DNA of 64,000 nucleotides, taken from JABCZH01 sp963803775. GTDB taxonomy: Bacteria > Acidobacteriota > Terriglobia > Terriglobales > Acidobacteriaceae. The stretch lies in NCBI GenBank assembly GCA_963803775.1, contig CAWDNS010000004.1:186001-250000 (forward strand). Direction: 5' to 3'. The notes beneath the pieces were generated by a model, which was given only the letters and a program-made list of their open reading frames with translations, had not been told where the DNA came from and did not search any database. This document shows positions 45,266-53,955 of this stretch, piece by piece. The position numbers and the translations under genes are program-made. Positions within the stretch are counted from its first letter, which is position 1. The number at the start of each line of letters is the position of its first letter.

Positions 45266-45655
45266 CTAGCTCCCCGCTGTGGGATGCTCATTCCACGGTT
45301 GCTGGCCCCCCTGAAAAGCGTGGACGGGAAAGTGGTGGAAACTGTCGGCTGCGTCAGAGGCGTTCTCAAAAATCTCGAAAAGGCGGTCAACCTGTGTCAA
45401 CGCCAAAACCACCGCCGGGCCGGGAGGGATCGCAGCCAGTTTCAGGTCCCCATTCCGTTTCATCGCTTCTTCCATGCAGTTCAATAGGACTTCGATGCCG
45501 GCGCTGTCCACCTGCGTGACTTCGGAGAAATCAAATACCAGGCGTGGCCGATCAGCTTGCAGAAACCCCTGAACTTCCCGGAAAAACAATTGGGCGCGTC
45601 CTAGAACCAACTTGTCTGGAAGTTCCAGGACTACAACGGGTCTTTTGGTAGTCAT
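45266..45655 (-). CDS. STAS-domain protein (anti-sigma-factor antagonist type)
   Basis: A 129-residue protein of the SpoIIAA/RsbV fold: RLVFDFSEVTQVDSAGIEVL carries the phosphorylatable Ser near residue 51 in DSAG. In such switches a kinase/phosphatase pair controls binding to an anti-sigma factor. No partner kinase lies in the window. In EPS clusters, STAS proteins also act on polysaccharide export. It is 157 bases downstream of the flippase gene and 64 bases upstream of the LPDSPSA gene, same strand. The C-terminal 30 residues beyond the domain are unstructured-looking. Confidence 0.88.
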   Translation of the reverse strand: MTTKRPVVVLELPDKLVLGRAQLFFREVQGFLQADRPRLVFDFSEVTQVDSAGIEVLLNCMEEAMKRNGDLKLAAIPPGPAVVLALTQVDRLFEIFENASDAADSFHHFPVHAFQGGQQPWNEHPTAGS

Positions 45656-45812
45656 GAGCTTTAGCCTTTTCTTACAAGGTTTACGGAATTAGATTGCGCC
45701 ATTGAGCGCATTAAATCCTCAAAGAAAAGTGTAGGGAGGATGGTGCGTAGGGTCTATCCGGTCCAATCTGTAGGCGAAGTCGGGCCTTACTGTACAACCA
45801 AGTGGCGAAAGA

Positions 45813-47846
45813 CTACATCGCGCGAGAGTCTGAATCGAGCACTCCCTCAGCGCAAGCTTCGCGGGACAATGACACTGACGGCGGGGGACCTTGCAACAGA
45901 CGGGAAAGATCTGCCTTTGGGTCATGCACGATGTGTCGCAACAGGTTCATCGCGTAGCGGAACAGCGTCGTCAGGTTCGTCTCATACCAGCAACATTGGG
46001 CCATGTTGGGAGACAGGCCGCAGAGGATCTGGAACTTACGTATCGCCCCAGGTGAGTTGAGCGCAGCCGCTACCAGGCGATGGTTGCCATCCAGGATCGT
46101 CAGCGGGCCGCTTTCAGTCACGCCGATCAATAAAACCGTCCCAGCCTCAACATCCTGGTTTAGCCAATCACTCAAGTCCAATATCTTGGAAAGAAACTTC
46201 TTGTCGGCGACCTCATAGCAACGCCCAGATCTGAAAGACCGCAGAATCTGGCTCATGGCAAAATTCCCTCGTGCCAGCTTTCGCCACTGCGCCCGCGGGA
46301 AAACACGGATTCGCTCTAGATCCGCAACTTTGAGTTCCACCTCAAACCACTCGGTTCCTTGAGGCAGTTCTCTCCACAACGCACCATGCCGAATGAAGAG
46401 CAATGCCCGGCGTCTCGCATTCTCCAGCGTACTGCTGAGGTCGGGTTTGGTTACCAGTGCATGCAAGGCTTCCCGATATTCCCCGAACTCGGGGCTCTGG
46501 AAATCATTTTCTAGAAACGCCGCGATGACTTCGTCTTCCGAAACCTGACGAACAATTCGCAGCCCACCAAGCGGCAAGTCTTTCTCGTCCAGATCCCCGG
46601 CCAATACACTCCGAAGAAAGGGGACGGCAACCACAAAGAGCAGAATCACCATCATCACCAGTTGCACCAGGATCACTTCTTGCAGCGATCGGTGATAGCG
46701 ATAAATGCCAGCAATAAGGATGCCGCTGAACACCAATTGTACCCACGCGGTGTTGGCGATCCGGTAAGACATCTCATAAGCGATGATTACAACGCTAAGC
46801 GCGTATACGCAGGTGGTAACCGCGTACAACGCCAATAAATAAGGAAGGCCATACTTGCCGGTTGTGGCAAACTGAGAACCGAACAGCGTCGTCCAGATCC
46901 ATGCGGGCGCGGTCCGTAGGCAGACGGCGACGAGTCCGCCGATGCAAAAAACGAGCAAAAGCGATGTGCCAAGAACGCCGTGCCCTTTTCGCTCCTGCGC
47001 CTGCGTTCCAGCCACGATTGGAAACATGGTGTTGACGACTGCCCAGGACAAAGCAAAGATGACGCGGCCCACCAGCGCGATTGCGGCATAGAGTCCGGCC
47101 GGAGCGGGCGGAAAGAAGTGTTTTACCACCACGATATCGCTATTGTTGATGATGACTTGACCCACAAAGAAAACGATGGCTTGTAGGGCTTCGCGAAAGG
47201 CATCCGGTATTCGCAAATCGGGCGCAACCGATGCCGGCAGTTTAGGAGCGGCAAAAAAATAAGCGATTGCGAGTGCGGCAGCGTTCGCCGCGATCACGCC
47301 GGTGACTCCATACCCCAGCCCCATTGCCAGCAGAGAACCAAACAGCCGCCCCAGACCTTCGAGTGCCAGGTTTGCAGCCAGACGGTGGAAGCCATGAGCG
47401 CCTTGCAGATAGCCTCGCCGGCTGCCTAATGGAACGTAAAAAGCTACGCCCACCGCAAGCCACGCAATCAGCATGGAACTGGGCAAGTTTAGGTAGTCCG
47501 AAATCAGGTTCCGCGACAGCGCCAGAACGAGTCCCACGAGGATGCCGCTCACCCAGGCAATTTTGTGAAACCGTCGGTAAACCGCGCTTTTCGCTGGCAG
47601 AGATTCTTGTTGGGCAACAGCTTTGGCGGAGACTATCTGGAAGGAGAGTGTCACTGCGGAAATCAGGATCAGGAGTGTGTATACGGCGCTGGCGTGTCCA
47701 AAAGCGGCAGGACCAAGAAATCTTGCTACCGCGATATTGTAGGCAAAATTGATTACTGTCACTAACCCCGAACCCACAAGCAACACAAAGCTTCCGGAAA
47801 GTACTCGGGCTTGAAGGTTCTTGGTGCCGCTACTGCGATTCGACAT
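45813..47846 (-). CDS. Wzx/MATE-like polysaccharide flippase fused to a ParB-like domain
   Basis: About 677 residues. Residues 1-435 form roughly 12-14 helices of the polysaccharide-synthesis flippase type (LSGSFVLLVGSGLVTVINFA, YNIAVARFLGPAAFGHASA), which moves lipid-linked oligosaccharides across the inner membrane. The remaining 240 residues are soluble: FEVELKVADLERIRVF, a basic stretch, and PLTILDGNHRLVAAALNS. The last segment matches the DGNHR core of ParB/sulfiredoxin-like folds. This pairing is unusual for a flippase. ATG 47844-47846 starts the membrane part directly; a longer frame to 47939 looks unnatural. It is first of a same-strand run ending with the kinase, divergent from the GH71/GH99-like gene. 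Confidence 0.85.
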   Translation of the reverse strand: MSNRSSGTKNLQARVLSGSFVLLVGSGLVTVINFAYNIAVARFLGPAAFGHASAVYTLLILISAVTLSFQIVSAKAVAQQESLPAKSAVYRRFHKIAWVSGILVGLVLALSRNLISDYLNLPSSMLIAWLAVGVAFYVPLGSRRGYLQGAHGFHRLAANLALEGLGRLFGSLLAMGLGYGVTGVIAANAAALAIAYFFAAPKLPASVAPDLRIPDAFREALQAIVFFVGQVIINNSDIVVVKHFFPPAPAGLYAAIALVGRVIFALSWAVVNTMFPIVAGTQAQERKGHGVLGTSLLLVFCIGGLVAVCLRTAPAWIWTTLFGSQFATTGKYGLPYLLALYAVTTCVYALSVVIIAYEMSYRIANTAWVQLVFSGILIAGIYRYHRSLQEVILVQLVMMVILLFVVAVPFLRSVLAGDLDEKDLPLGGLRIVRQVSEDEVIAAFLENDFQSPEFGEYREALHALVTKPDLSSTLENARRRALLFIRHGALWRELPQGTEWFEVELKVADLERIRVFPRAQWRKLARGNFAMSQILRSFRSGRCYEVADKKFLSKILDLSDWLNQDVEAGTVLLIGVTESGPLTILDGNHRLVAAALNSPGAIRKFQILCGLSPNMAQCCWYETNLTTLFRYAMNLLRHIVHDPKADLSRLLQGPPPSVSLSREACAEGVLDSDSRAM

Positions 47847-48014
47847 CACGTTCAGACTCCGAACTAAACCTCGGTGGGATTCTATAGAGCCACGAACTGA
47901 CACTCTCGGGGCAATCCTTTCTGATGCGGAGAGCGGCAATCAGGCTGCCCACGATAGGCGCCCTGCAAAACCCCTCAAATTGTGGCTCGGTTTATGACAA
48001 CCTGATGCAGTCTC

Positions 48015-48992
48015 GTGCCCTCTAAACATGAATCTATGCTGCGAGGAGCCAGAAATGCGTGTGTGGCACTACTCTTATTGCTGCAGGGGTGTGCGCACAC
48101 GAGTTTGCTCAATACTCGATCCAATATTTCGTCGGTGCAAGCCTATCCTCGCATGTTGGCCGTGTACGAACCCTGGTTTGGCCATCCGCAGCACATCTCA
48201 GTCGGCTATTCGTCTCAAGATCCAATTGAGATACGCAAGCAGATTGACCACGCCAAGCAGCTTGGAATTTCCGGATTCGTGGTGGATTGGTACGGAGACC
48301 GCGAGCCTTTTCTTGATCGCAGCTATGCTTTGATCCAGTCGATTGCTGCGGAAAAGCAGTTCAAAGTTGCAATGATGTACGACGAATCCGACGGCGATGC
48401 CAGCGCAGCGACAGACGATGCCCTGGCGGCATTTGAGAAATTCAACGAAACTTATCTAGCGCCGAATGCCGACGGACGCCAGGCGTATCTCACCTACAGC
48501 AATCGCCCGGTCATTTTCATTTTCCCCAAAGGCGGGCACACCGACTGGGGTCGGGTGCGGGCGGCGATCAACAAATGGGACCCCGCTCCCTTGCTCATCT
48601 ACGAGAATCGGCCAACTCCCTATGTCGAAGCCATGGATGGCTTCTATGCCTGGGTAAACCCCGGAGAAAAGGGGTGGGCAGCGGACGGAAGCAATTGGGG
48701 AGAAGACTATCTGCGTGGCTTCTATCACCTGATGCAGTCGAAGTATCCCGACAAAATTGCCGTGGGCGCAGCGTGGGCTGGTTTTGATGACAGCAAGGCC
48801 TCGTGGAGTCTCAATCGCCATATGTCACAACGCTGTGGCAAGACTTTCAGTGACACGCTTAGTTTGGCACAGGAAAATTCTTCACCGGAACATCCAATGC
48901 CGTTCGTGTTGATTGAGACCTGGAATGATTACGAAGAAGGCACAGCCATCGAACCCGGAATTGCGGTATGCAAAACCAATCCCGGACAATAG
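48015..48992 (+). CDS. lipoprotein GH71/GH99-like glycoside hydrolase
   Basis: A 325-residue protein. The N-terminus has a lipoprotein signal ending LLQGC at residue 26. The body has AVYEPWFGHPQHISVGY, ISGFVVDWYGDREPFLDRSY and, near the C-terminus, FVLIETWNDYEEGTAIEPG, which fit the GH71/GH99-like (beta/alpha)8 barrel with catalytic acids in the DWYG and ETWNDYEEG regions. These families cut alpha-mannan or alpha-1,3-glucan type chains; also frequent in EPS loci as WbsX-like proteins. GTG 48015 is the longest start, ATG 48036 an alternative. It precedes the antiporter gene by 48 bases. Confidence 0.78.
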   Translation: MPSKHESMLRGARNACVALLLLLQGCAHTSLLNTRSNISSVQAYPRMLAVYEPWFGHPQHISVGYSSQDPIEIRKQIDHAKQLGISGFVVDWYGDREPFLDRSYALIQSIAAEKQFKVAMMYDESDGDASAATDDALAAFEKFNETYLAPNADGRQAYLTYSNRPVIFIFPKGGHTDWGRVRAAINKWDPAPLLIYENRPTPYVEAMDGFYAWVNPGEKGWAADGSNWGEDYLRGFYHLMQSKYPDKIAVGAAWAGFDDSKASWSLNRHMSQRCGKTFSDTLSLAQENSSPEHPMPFVLIETWNDYEEGTAIEPGIAVCKTNPGQ

Positions 48993-49040
48993 CGCGCCGG
49001 ATACAGGTACTAGCTTGCGGCATCAAAGCCGAAACAACTC

Positions 49041-50333
49041 ATGTCAAACCGCGATCTGACTTCGATTCTCTTCATACTCCTATTACTCGTCGGCCTGGCA
49101 CATCTGCTCGGCTACCTCTTCGTGAAACTCCGGCAACCGAAAGTGGTTGGCGAGATTCTGGCCGGTGTCCTGCTGGGCCCGGCTCTGATCGGCCGATTGC
49201 CATTCGCTTCGGGACTAATGGAAGCCGCAAAGCATCAGGCAAACATTCTGAATTTTGTCTACTGGCTCGGCTTGCTGTTGTTGATGTTCTTGTCGGGTGC
49301 TGAAACACGGGAACTGTTCAGCCGCGAGGAGCGTCGTGAAGTGGGTTGGCTCGCTGCCATGGGTACCGGTATACCCTTCATCCTCGGACTGGGGCTGGGC
49401 CCGTGGCTAATTCATCCTCCGCTCGCAGGTCCTAATGGCAACCGCATCTCTCTTGTCATCATTCTTGCGGTAGGTGTCGCCGTAACATCCGTCCCAGTGG
49501 TTTCCAAGATTTTTGCTGATCTAGAGATTCTCCATACCCGTTTCGCGCGCTTGGTTCTGGGCGTAGCTGTACTTGAAGACATTGTGCTGTGGCTGGCTCT
49601 GGCGGTGGCCACCGCGGTGGCTGGGAAAACCGCACTCAACCCGCGACAATTGTCGTACCACCTGGTCGCTACGATCGTCTTCTTTGGGCTTGGCCTGAGG
49701 ATTCTTCCCCGCATCGTAAAGCGGATGAATAAGTCGCGGTTCAACGTTTTTGCGCAACACTCACCAGTTGCCTATACGCTCGCCGTCCTGCTCGGATATT
49801 GCGTCGTCGCTGGGGCATTCGATGTCAGCATGGTGTTTGCGGCGTTTCTGGCCGGGTTTGCCGTGGTACACAAGAAGCGCAAACTGTTCGCGGAGGCGCT
49901 CGATGCGATCGGCAAGGTATCGTTCGCGTTCTTTATCCCTGTGTACTTTGCGATCGTAGGCCTGAAACTCGACCTGATACGTGGTCTCTCGCTGTGGATG
50001 ATCGCCGCCTTCGTCGGAGGAAGTTGCATTGTCAAGATTCTTTCGGTTTCCTTGGCGGGGCGTTGCGCAGGGTTCCATGGCTTGGATCTGATCAACCTCG
50101 GAATCACGACTAACGCACGTGGTGGGCCCGGTATTGTACTGGCGAGCGTAGCCTTTGATGCCGGAATTATCAGCCCTACGTTTTACACGACACTCGTGTT
50201 GGCAGCAGTCCTTACCTCGCAAGCCGCCGGCGCTTGGCTCGACTATGTGTTACGACGAGGCTGGCCGCTGCTAACGCCAACTGATGGCAGCGGGCCGAGT
50301 GTGGCCTCCGCGGAGAGTCCGGCAGCCGCTTGA
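49041..50333 (+). CDS. CPA2-type cation:proton antiporter
   Basis: A 430-residue membrane protein with about 13 helices. Typical phrases are KVVGEILAGVLLGPALIGRL near residue 35, AVGVAVTSVPVVSKIFADLE and LVLGVAVLEDIVLWLALAVA (the Glu-Asp pair where CPA2 carriers hold the transported ion), and LGITTNARGGPGIVLASVAF. It lacks the RCK/TrkA domain of full-length Kef proteins. It would exchange Na+ or K+ for protons. It follows the GH71/GH99-like gene on the same strand and is convergent with the GT2 gene (44 bases). Nothing links it to polysaccharide synthesis but position. Confidence 0.9.
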   Translation: MSNRDLTSILFILLLLVGLAHLLGYLFVKLRQPKVVGEILAGVLLGPALIGRLPFASGLMEAAKHQANILNFVYWLGLLLLMFLSGAETRELFSREERREVGWLAAMGTGIPFILGLGLGPWLIHPPLAGPNGNRISLVIILAVGVAVTSVPVVSKIFADLEILHTRFARLVLGVAVLEDIVLWLALAVATAVAGKTALNPRQLSYHLVATIVFFGLGLRILPRIVKRMNKSRFNVFAQHSPVAYTLAVLLGYCVVAGAFDVSMVFAAFLAGFAVVHKKRKLFAEALDAIGKVSFAFFIPVYFAIVGLKLDLIRGLSLWMIAAFVGGSCIVKILSVSLAGRCAGFHGLDLINLGITTNARGGPGIVLASVAFDAGIISPTFYTTLVLAAVLTSQAAGAWLDYVLRRGWPLLTPTDGSGPSVASAESPAAA

Positions 50334-50377
50334 GAGCAATTCGAATTGTTGGCGTCGGCTCGTGCTTCGGCACAACC

Positions 50378-51352
50378 CTATGCCGCCGGAAATATGCGCT
50401 CCATGGCAGTGTGTGATTGATGACCAGCCAGTTGCCGTAAGCCTACCTCTCCCGGTTCGTACACTGTATTAATCAGGGAAAGCGGACGGGCGCGTACTTC
50501 ATCGTAGATCCGGCCTATGTATTCGCCAAGAAGGCCGAGACAGAAAAGCAGCAGACTCCCGGTCAAGAAAACCGCTGTCGCGATCCCATATCCCAAAGAA
50601 CTGGAAGATAATAACGCCACCAGCCCCGAAACCATGGCAGAAAAAATCATTAGCGAAGCCAACACGAAGCTCATTCGTAGGGGCTTGTAACTGAAGCTGG
50701 TAATCGCGTCCATGGCGTACTTGATGCGGCTCAAGAAGGTAAGCTTACCTTCACCACCCACGCGGTCATGCCGGTCGTAGTAAACGATCGCAGTACGATA
50801 ACCCACCCAGGCCCGCAACCCGGGAAGATAGCGATTGGCTTCACGCAGAGAATTGATCGAGTCGATGGCTTGGCGATCGAGCAGGCCGAAGATCCCCGAA
50901 TTCAGAGGGATAGGAAAGTCGGAGAGAGCCCCCAACACACGATAGAACAAGGGAAACAAGAAAGCCAAAAGCTTGCGGCGTTCTTCCCGGCTTCGCCGCA
51001 CAGTGGTGACAACCTGTGCACCGTTCTTCCACGCAGCGATCATCTCGGGAATGACTGCGGGGGGATCCTGAAGGTCACCGTCCATGAGGACGACAGCGTC
51101 GCCACGAGCGCTTTGCATCCCGGCCCACAGCGCTCCCATATGACCCCAATTACGGGAGAGATCGACCACAACTACTTCCGGCGACTCTTCCTGAAGGGCG
51201 CGCAATAGTTCCAGCGACGTATCCTTCGAACCATCATTGACGTACACTACTTCCCATCGTTCATCGACCTCCCGCATGGCATCGACCACCGCTTCATGCA
51301 GCAGGGGAATAATTTCTTCTTCGTTGTAAATGGGGACGACGATCGAGATCAT
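50378..51352 (-). CDS. GT2 glycosyltransferase, DPM/GtrB-like, with two C-terminal helices
   Basis: A 324-residue protein. The GT-A core shows VVPIYNEEE at the N-terminus, VNDGSKDTS near 39, and DGDLQD at 91-96 (metal-binding DxD). Two transmembrane helices follow (FVLASLMIFSAMVSGLVALL and GYGIATAVFLTGSLLLFCLG). Enzymes of this layout load a sugar onto undecaprenyl phosphate. That lipid-linked sugar can feed the GT-C-like membrane protein of the same operon, 2.6 kb upstream. It is the last gene of the run, 91 bases after the 174-residue protein gene. Confidence 0.92.
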   Translation of the reverse strand: MISIVVPIYNEEEIIPLLHEAVVDAMREVDERWEVVYVNDGSKDTSLELLRALQEESPEVVVVDLSRNWGHMGALWAGMQSARGDAVVLMDGDLQDPPAVIPEMIAAWKNGAQVVTTVRRSREERRKLLAFLFPLFYRVLGALSDFPIPLNSGIFGLLDRQAIDSINSLREANRYLPGLRAWVGYRTAIVYYDRHDRVGGEGKLTFLSRIKYAMDAITSFSYKPLRMSFVLASLMIFSAMVSGLVALLSSSSLGYGIATAVFLTGSLLLFCLGLLGEYIGRIYDEVRARPLSLINTVYEPGEVGLRQLAGHQSHTAMERIFPAA

Positions 51353-51443
51353 CTGCGGGCTCCTGGTGGCGCATTCATTGCCTCCTCAGATGAGGTTGGT
51401 GAGTTCAGGCGTTGTCAGGGAAATCCTGAGAACCAACTTCCAG

Positions 51444-51965
51444 TTACTGGGGTGTGGATTGCAGGATCCGCACCTTCCACCGCACTTCGGTTGGGGTCAG
51501 GACGGCAAGATATTGTGCGCGAATGTGTTGAGTCGCCAGCAGTTTGTCATGATCCAAAATCTGTACGTCGTATTCCACCATGTCCAGAAGCTCAATCGAC
51601 AATCCTTCTGGAGAGTAAAAGACCAGCTTGATGTTGTGTTTACCATCCTGGTATCGCGTTCGGACTCCTAGTTTCTGCTGGTCGTCGATAGTATCCGACA
51701 GTTTCTCCTTGGCGATGCCTGTGAAGTCAACGTCCAGCAGGGCCGCGTTGTTTTCATCCGAAGCGCGATTCAGGCTCTGCCAAGCCGCAAGATAATCACG
51801 AACCACGGCGGTACGGGTCTGTGGTTCCAGCATTCGTGGCCCAACGGAATCAGTATTCGCAACCGTCACGCCAGGTTGCTCGTCGGCGGAGACCGCTAGC
51901 GTTCCAGCCATCAAGCCGATAACCAGCAGGAATGCCGTAAATCGGGTTGGCCGAGTCAGATTCAT
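51444..51965 (-). CDS. exported protein of unknown function (operon gene 4)
   Basis: A 173-residue protein with a signal peptide (MNLTRPTRFTAFLLVIGLM). ATG 51963-51965 overlaps the TGA of the preceding gene as ATGA, so translation is coupled. The mature part is mostly beta: TRYQDGKHNIKLVFYSPEG and DVQILDHDKLLATQHIRAQY, which resembles a small lipocalin- or NTF2-like fold, but no known family is recognised. It has no Cys and no second membrane helix. By position it may help assemble or export the polysaccharide product of the operon. Confidence 0.72.
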   Translation of the reverse strand: MNLTRPTRFTAFLLVIGLMAGTLAVSADEQPGVTVANTDSVGPRMLEPQTRTAVVRDYLAAWQSLNRASDENNAALLDVDFTGIAKEKLSDTIDDQQKLGVRTRYQDGKHNIKLVFYSPEGLSIELLDMVEYDVQILDHDKLLATQHIRAQYLAVLTPTEVRWKVRILQSTPQ

Positions 51966-52828
51966 TGGCGCCATCGGATTTCATTCCCCATCACAACCCC
52001 CGTGGCCACAGAGATGGTCGCTCCATTGTTGGCGGGCAGGTCCGTTCGCGCCACCCCACGCTTAAGCGGAACGTCGACCGTAGATTCCGAGCCATCGTTG
52101 CGCTCGATGAAAGTAACAATCGTGCCGTCTGGCACCGCGTTGCCTTTACAGTCCCGCAGCGGCTCGGTCTCGACTTCAACCCGGGTTCCGGATTTGCGAG
52201 CGCTTATCCGCAGGTTACAGGGCTCCCCGGAAACCTGCTGCACAATACGTTTCTCGGCAATGTCGCCAACGCGGGCCTGGAACTGCGCTGATCCTGCCTT
52301 GGGTGCCGAATCCAGCCTCAGCCAGGCGACGCCGTTCTGCGTGGTCACAGCTCGCGTCTGGGTTGCGCCTCCAGTTTCGGACAGTTCGAATGAAACCTGC
52401 GTGGGCGCTAAAGCGAGATTTCGGAAGGCGTCGAAAACATAAACTACTCCGCTGATCCCTTCATGCAGGTCAACTGGCAGCCGCGATGGCTTCGCCAGAA
52501 AACTTAAGTTTGAGGGTTGCTGAGCGGTAACGTCGAACTCTGCGGTCTGAGTGGAAGATGGGCCCACAAGCACGGCACTGTAATGGCCAGCATTGTGGAG
52601 TTCGCCGGGAGCGAGCACCATCTTTTCCCCCAGTTGCACATCGTGACGCAGTACCTGTCCTATGCCGACGATATACAACACAGCCTTACCATTACCGGAA
52701 GTTGCCACCGAAACTGCGCTGCCTGCTTCGATGCTCTTGGGCCAATCCAGAGGCATCGTCTGCGCAATTGCGCAAGTAGCCATCGCGGCGAGGCCCCATA
52801 GTGTAGCGAATCTGAGTGGCATTCTCAT
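51962..52828 (-). CDS. exported Ig-like protein of unknown function (operon gene 3)
   Basis: A 288-residue protein starting at ATG 52826-52828 (ATGA overlap with the upstream gene). A signal peptide ends near CAIAQ. Two or three Ig-like beta domains follow: PLDWPKSIEAGSAVSVATSG, HNAGHYSAVLVGPSSTQ, DLHEGISGVVYVFDAFRN and CKGNAVPDGTIVTFIERNDG. The last is close to bacterial Ig-like (invasin-type) segments. A longer frame to 52969 has no signal sequence. Flanked by two further unknown exported proteins; a structural envelope or sugar-binding role is possible. Confidence 0.72.
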   Translation of the reverse strand: MRMPLRFATLWGLAAMATCAIAQTMPLDWPKSIEAGSAVSVATSGNGKAVLYIVGIGQVLRHDVQLGEKMVLAPGELHNAGHYSAVLVGPSSTQTAEFDVTAQQPSNLSFLAKPSRLPVDLHEGISGVVYVFDAFRNLALAPTQVSFELSETGGATQTRAVTTQNGVAWLRLDSAPKAGSAQFQARVGDIAEKRIVQQVSGEPCNLRISARKSGTRVEVETEPLRDCKGNAVPDGTIVTFIERNDGSESTVDVPLKRGVARTDLPANNGATISVATGVVMGNEIRWRQ

Positions 52829-53955
52829 TGAAACCGGCTGGAACTGTATGTGCTTGCGACCACGCGGTAACGGCTGACTCGGCCGGAAAGATCGGCCGGC
52901 AGAGAGGTCGAAAATGGAACCGGAGTTCCGGGTAATAGTGCGCGGTCCGCATACCCATCCGAAACCCAAACCGGTTGTCCGTTGTTGTCATAAAAGGTTG
53001 TCAAGACGTGGGCGATATTCACTACTTGACCGCTCTGATTGACCAACTTGCCGGTCAATGAGGAGTCCGGCAATCCATTCAGTTTCTGATCTTCGATCTC
53101 GATTACCGGATCCGCCGAGGCAGCGATCAGGCTCGATGAGGGATCCATGCGGATGTTGTCCACATCCGCCAAGCGAACGTTCTGGAAATCGATGCGGAAC
53201 GGCGTTACCTGCTTGGGCAGAAGAACATGAGACATTTTGTCAAAGGCGTCCTCAGTTCCGATCGCGGAGCCATTCTTTGCCAGCAATGTCGCTTTGACGG
53301 TTACGAAAGCGGGAACGACATCTTCGTTCAGAAGCTCGCCCACCAAAACCACTGCGCCTCCTCGATCGACAGGATGCATGTCCACAATACGAACATGGGG
53401 AGACTCGACGTCCTGCGCTCCCCAGTCGTCCTCAGGACCGCGGTAGACAACGTCCCAGCGCAGGTAGTTCACTGCAAGAACTTGCGGTGGAACTCTCGGT
53501 TCCTTAACCAGCGGCCACGCGACTTGCCATTGGTCACCCGCGCGTATTACCCGCACATCGCGCACTTCGTGATACGTACCCACCACTTCGGACCAAGTCA
53601 GGTCAACTCGGACCTCGGCGGCATCGGCAGAAGCGTGAAGGGGATGGAGATCAGATCCGTCCAGCGACGCGTAACTCCTCAGGCTGGGGTGTGTTCCTGT
53701 GAGGTCACGCACAAAGTCTTGCTCGGTGAACTCATTCTTGTTGGCAAGGCTGTTGTATGCCGCCGTCCAATCCTTGCGACTAATTTCTTGAACCAGGGTC
53801 TCAACTGCCTCCTGGGGTGACGAAGGACTACGGACCGCAGAAGGTACACCACTGGCCGAAGCAAAGGCCGAAGTGTTCGGAAAGAAAACACCTACTGCTA
53901 CCAGCACAACCGTCACGACGATGATGGTGAACGCAAGGAGTGCTCCACGGCTCAT
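52825..53955 (-). CDS. membrane-anchored protein with NTF2-like and FxLYD-like domains (operon gene 2)
   Basis: A 376-residue protein. One N-terminal helix (ALLAFTIIVVTVVLVAVGVF) anchors it. Residues about 45-150 look like an NTF2-like domain (AVETLVQEISRKDWTAAYNS), and the rest holds two FxLYD-like beta sandwiches (VVLVGELLNEDVVPAFVTVK and GKLVNQSGQVVNIAHVLTTF). FxLYD domains sit in periplasmic or extracytoplasmic proteins of unknown function. ATG 53953-53955 overlaps the stop of the membrane protein gene by four bases. Part of a chain of four overlapping genes. Confidence 0.75.
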   Translation of the reverse strand: MSRGALLAFTIIVVTVVLVAVGVFFPNTSAFASASGVPSAVRSPSSPQEAVETLVQEISRKDWTAAYNSLANKNEFTEQDFVRDLTGTHPSLRSYASLDGSDLHPLHASADAAEVRVDLTWSEVVGTYHEVRDVRVIRAGDQWQVAWPLVKEPRVPPQVLAVNYLRWDVVYRGPEDDWGAQDVESPHVRIVDMHPVDRGGAVVLVGELLNEDVVPAFVTVKATLLAKNGSAIGTEDAFDKMSHVLLPKQVTPFRIDFQNVRLADVDNIRMDPSSSLIAASADPVIEIEDQKLNGLPDSSLTGKLVNQSGQVVNIAHVLTTFYDNNGQPVWVSDGYADRALLPGTPVPFSTSLPADLSGRVSRYRVVASTYSSSRFQ

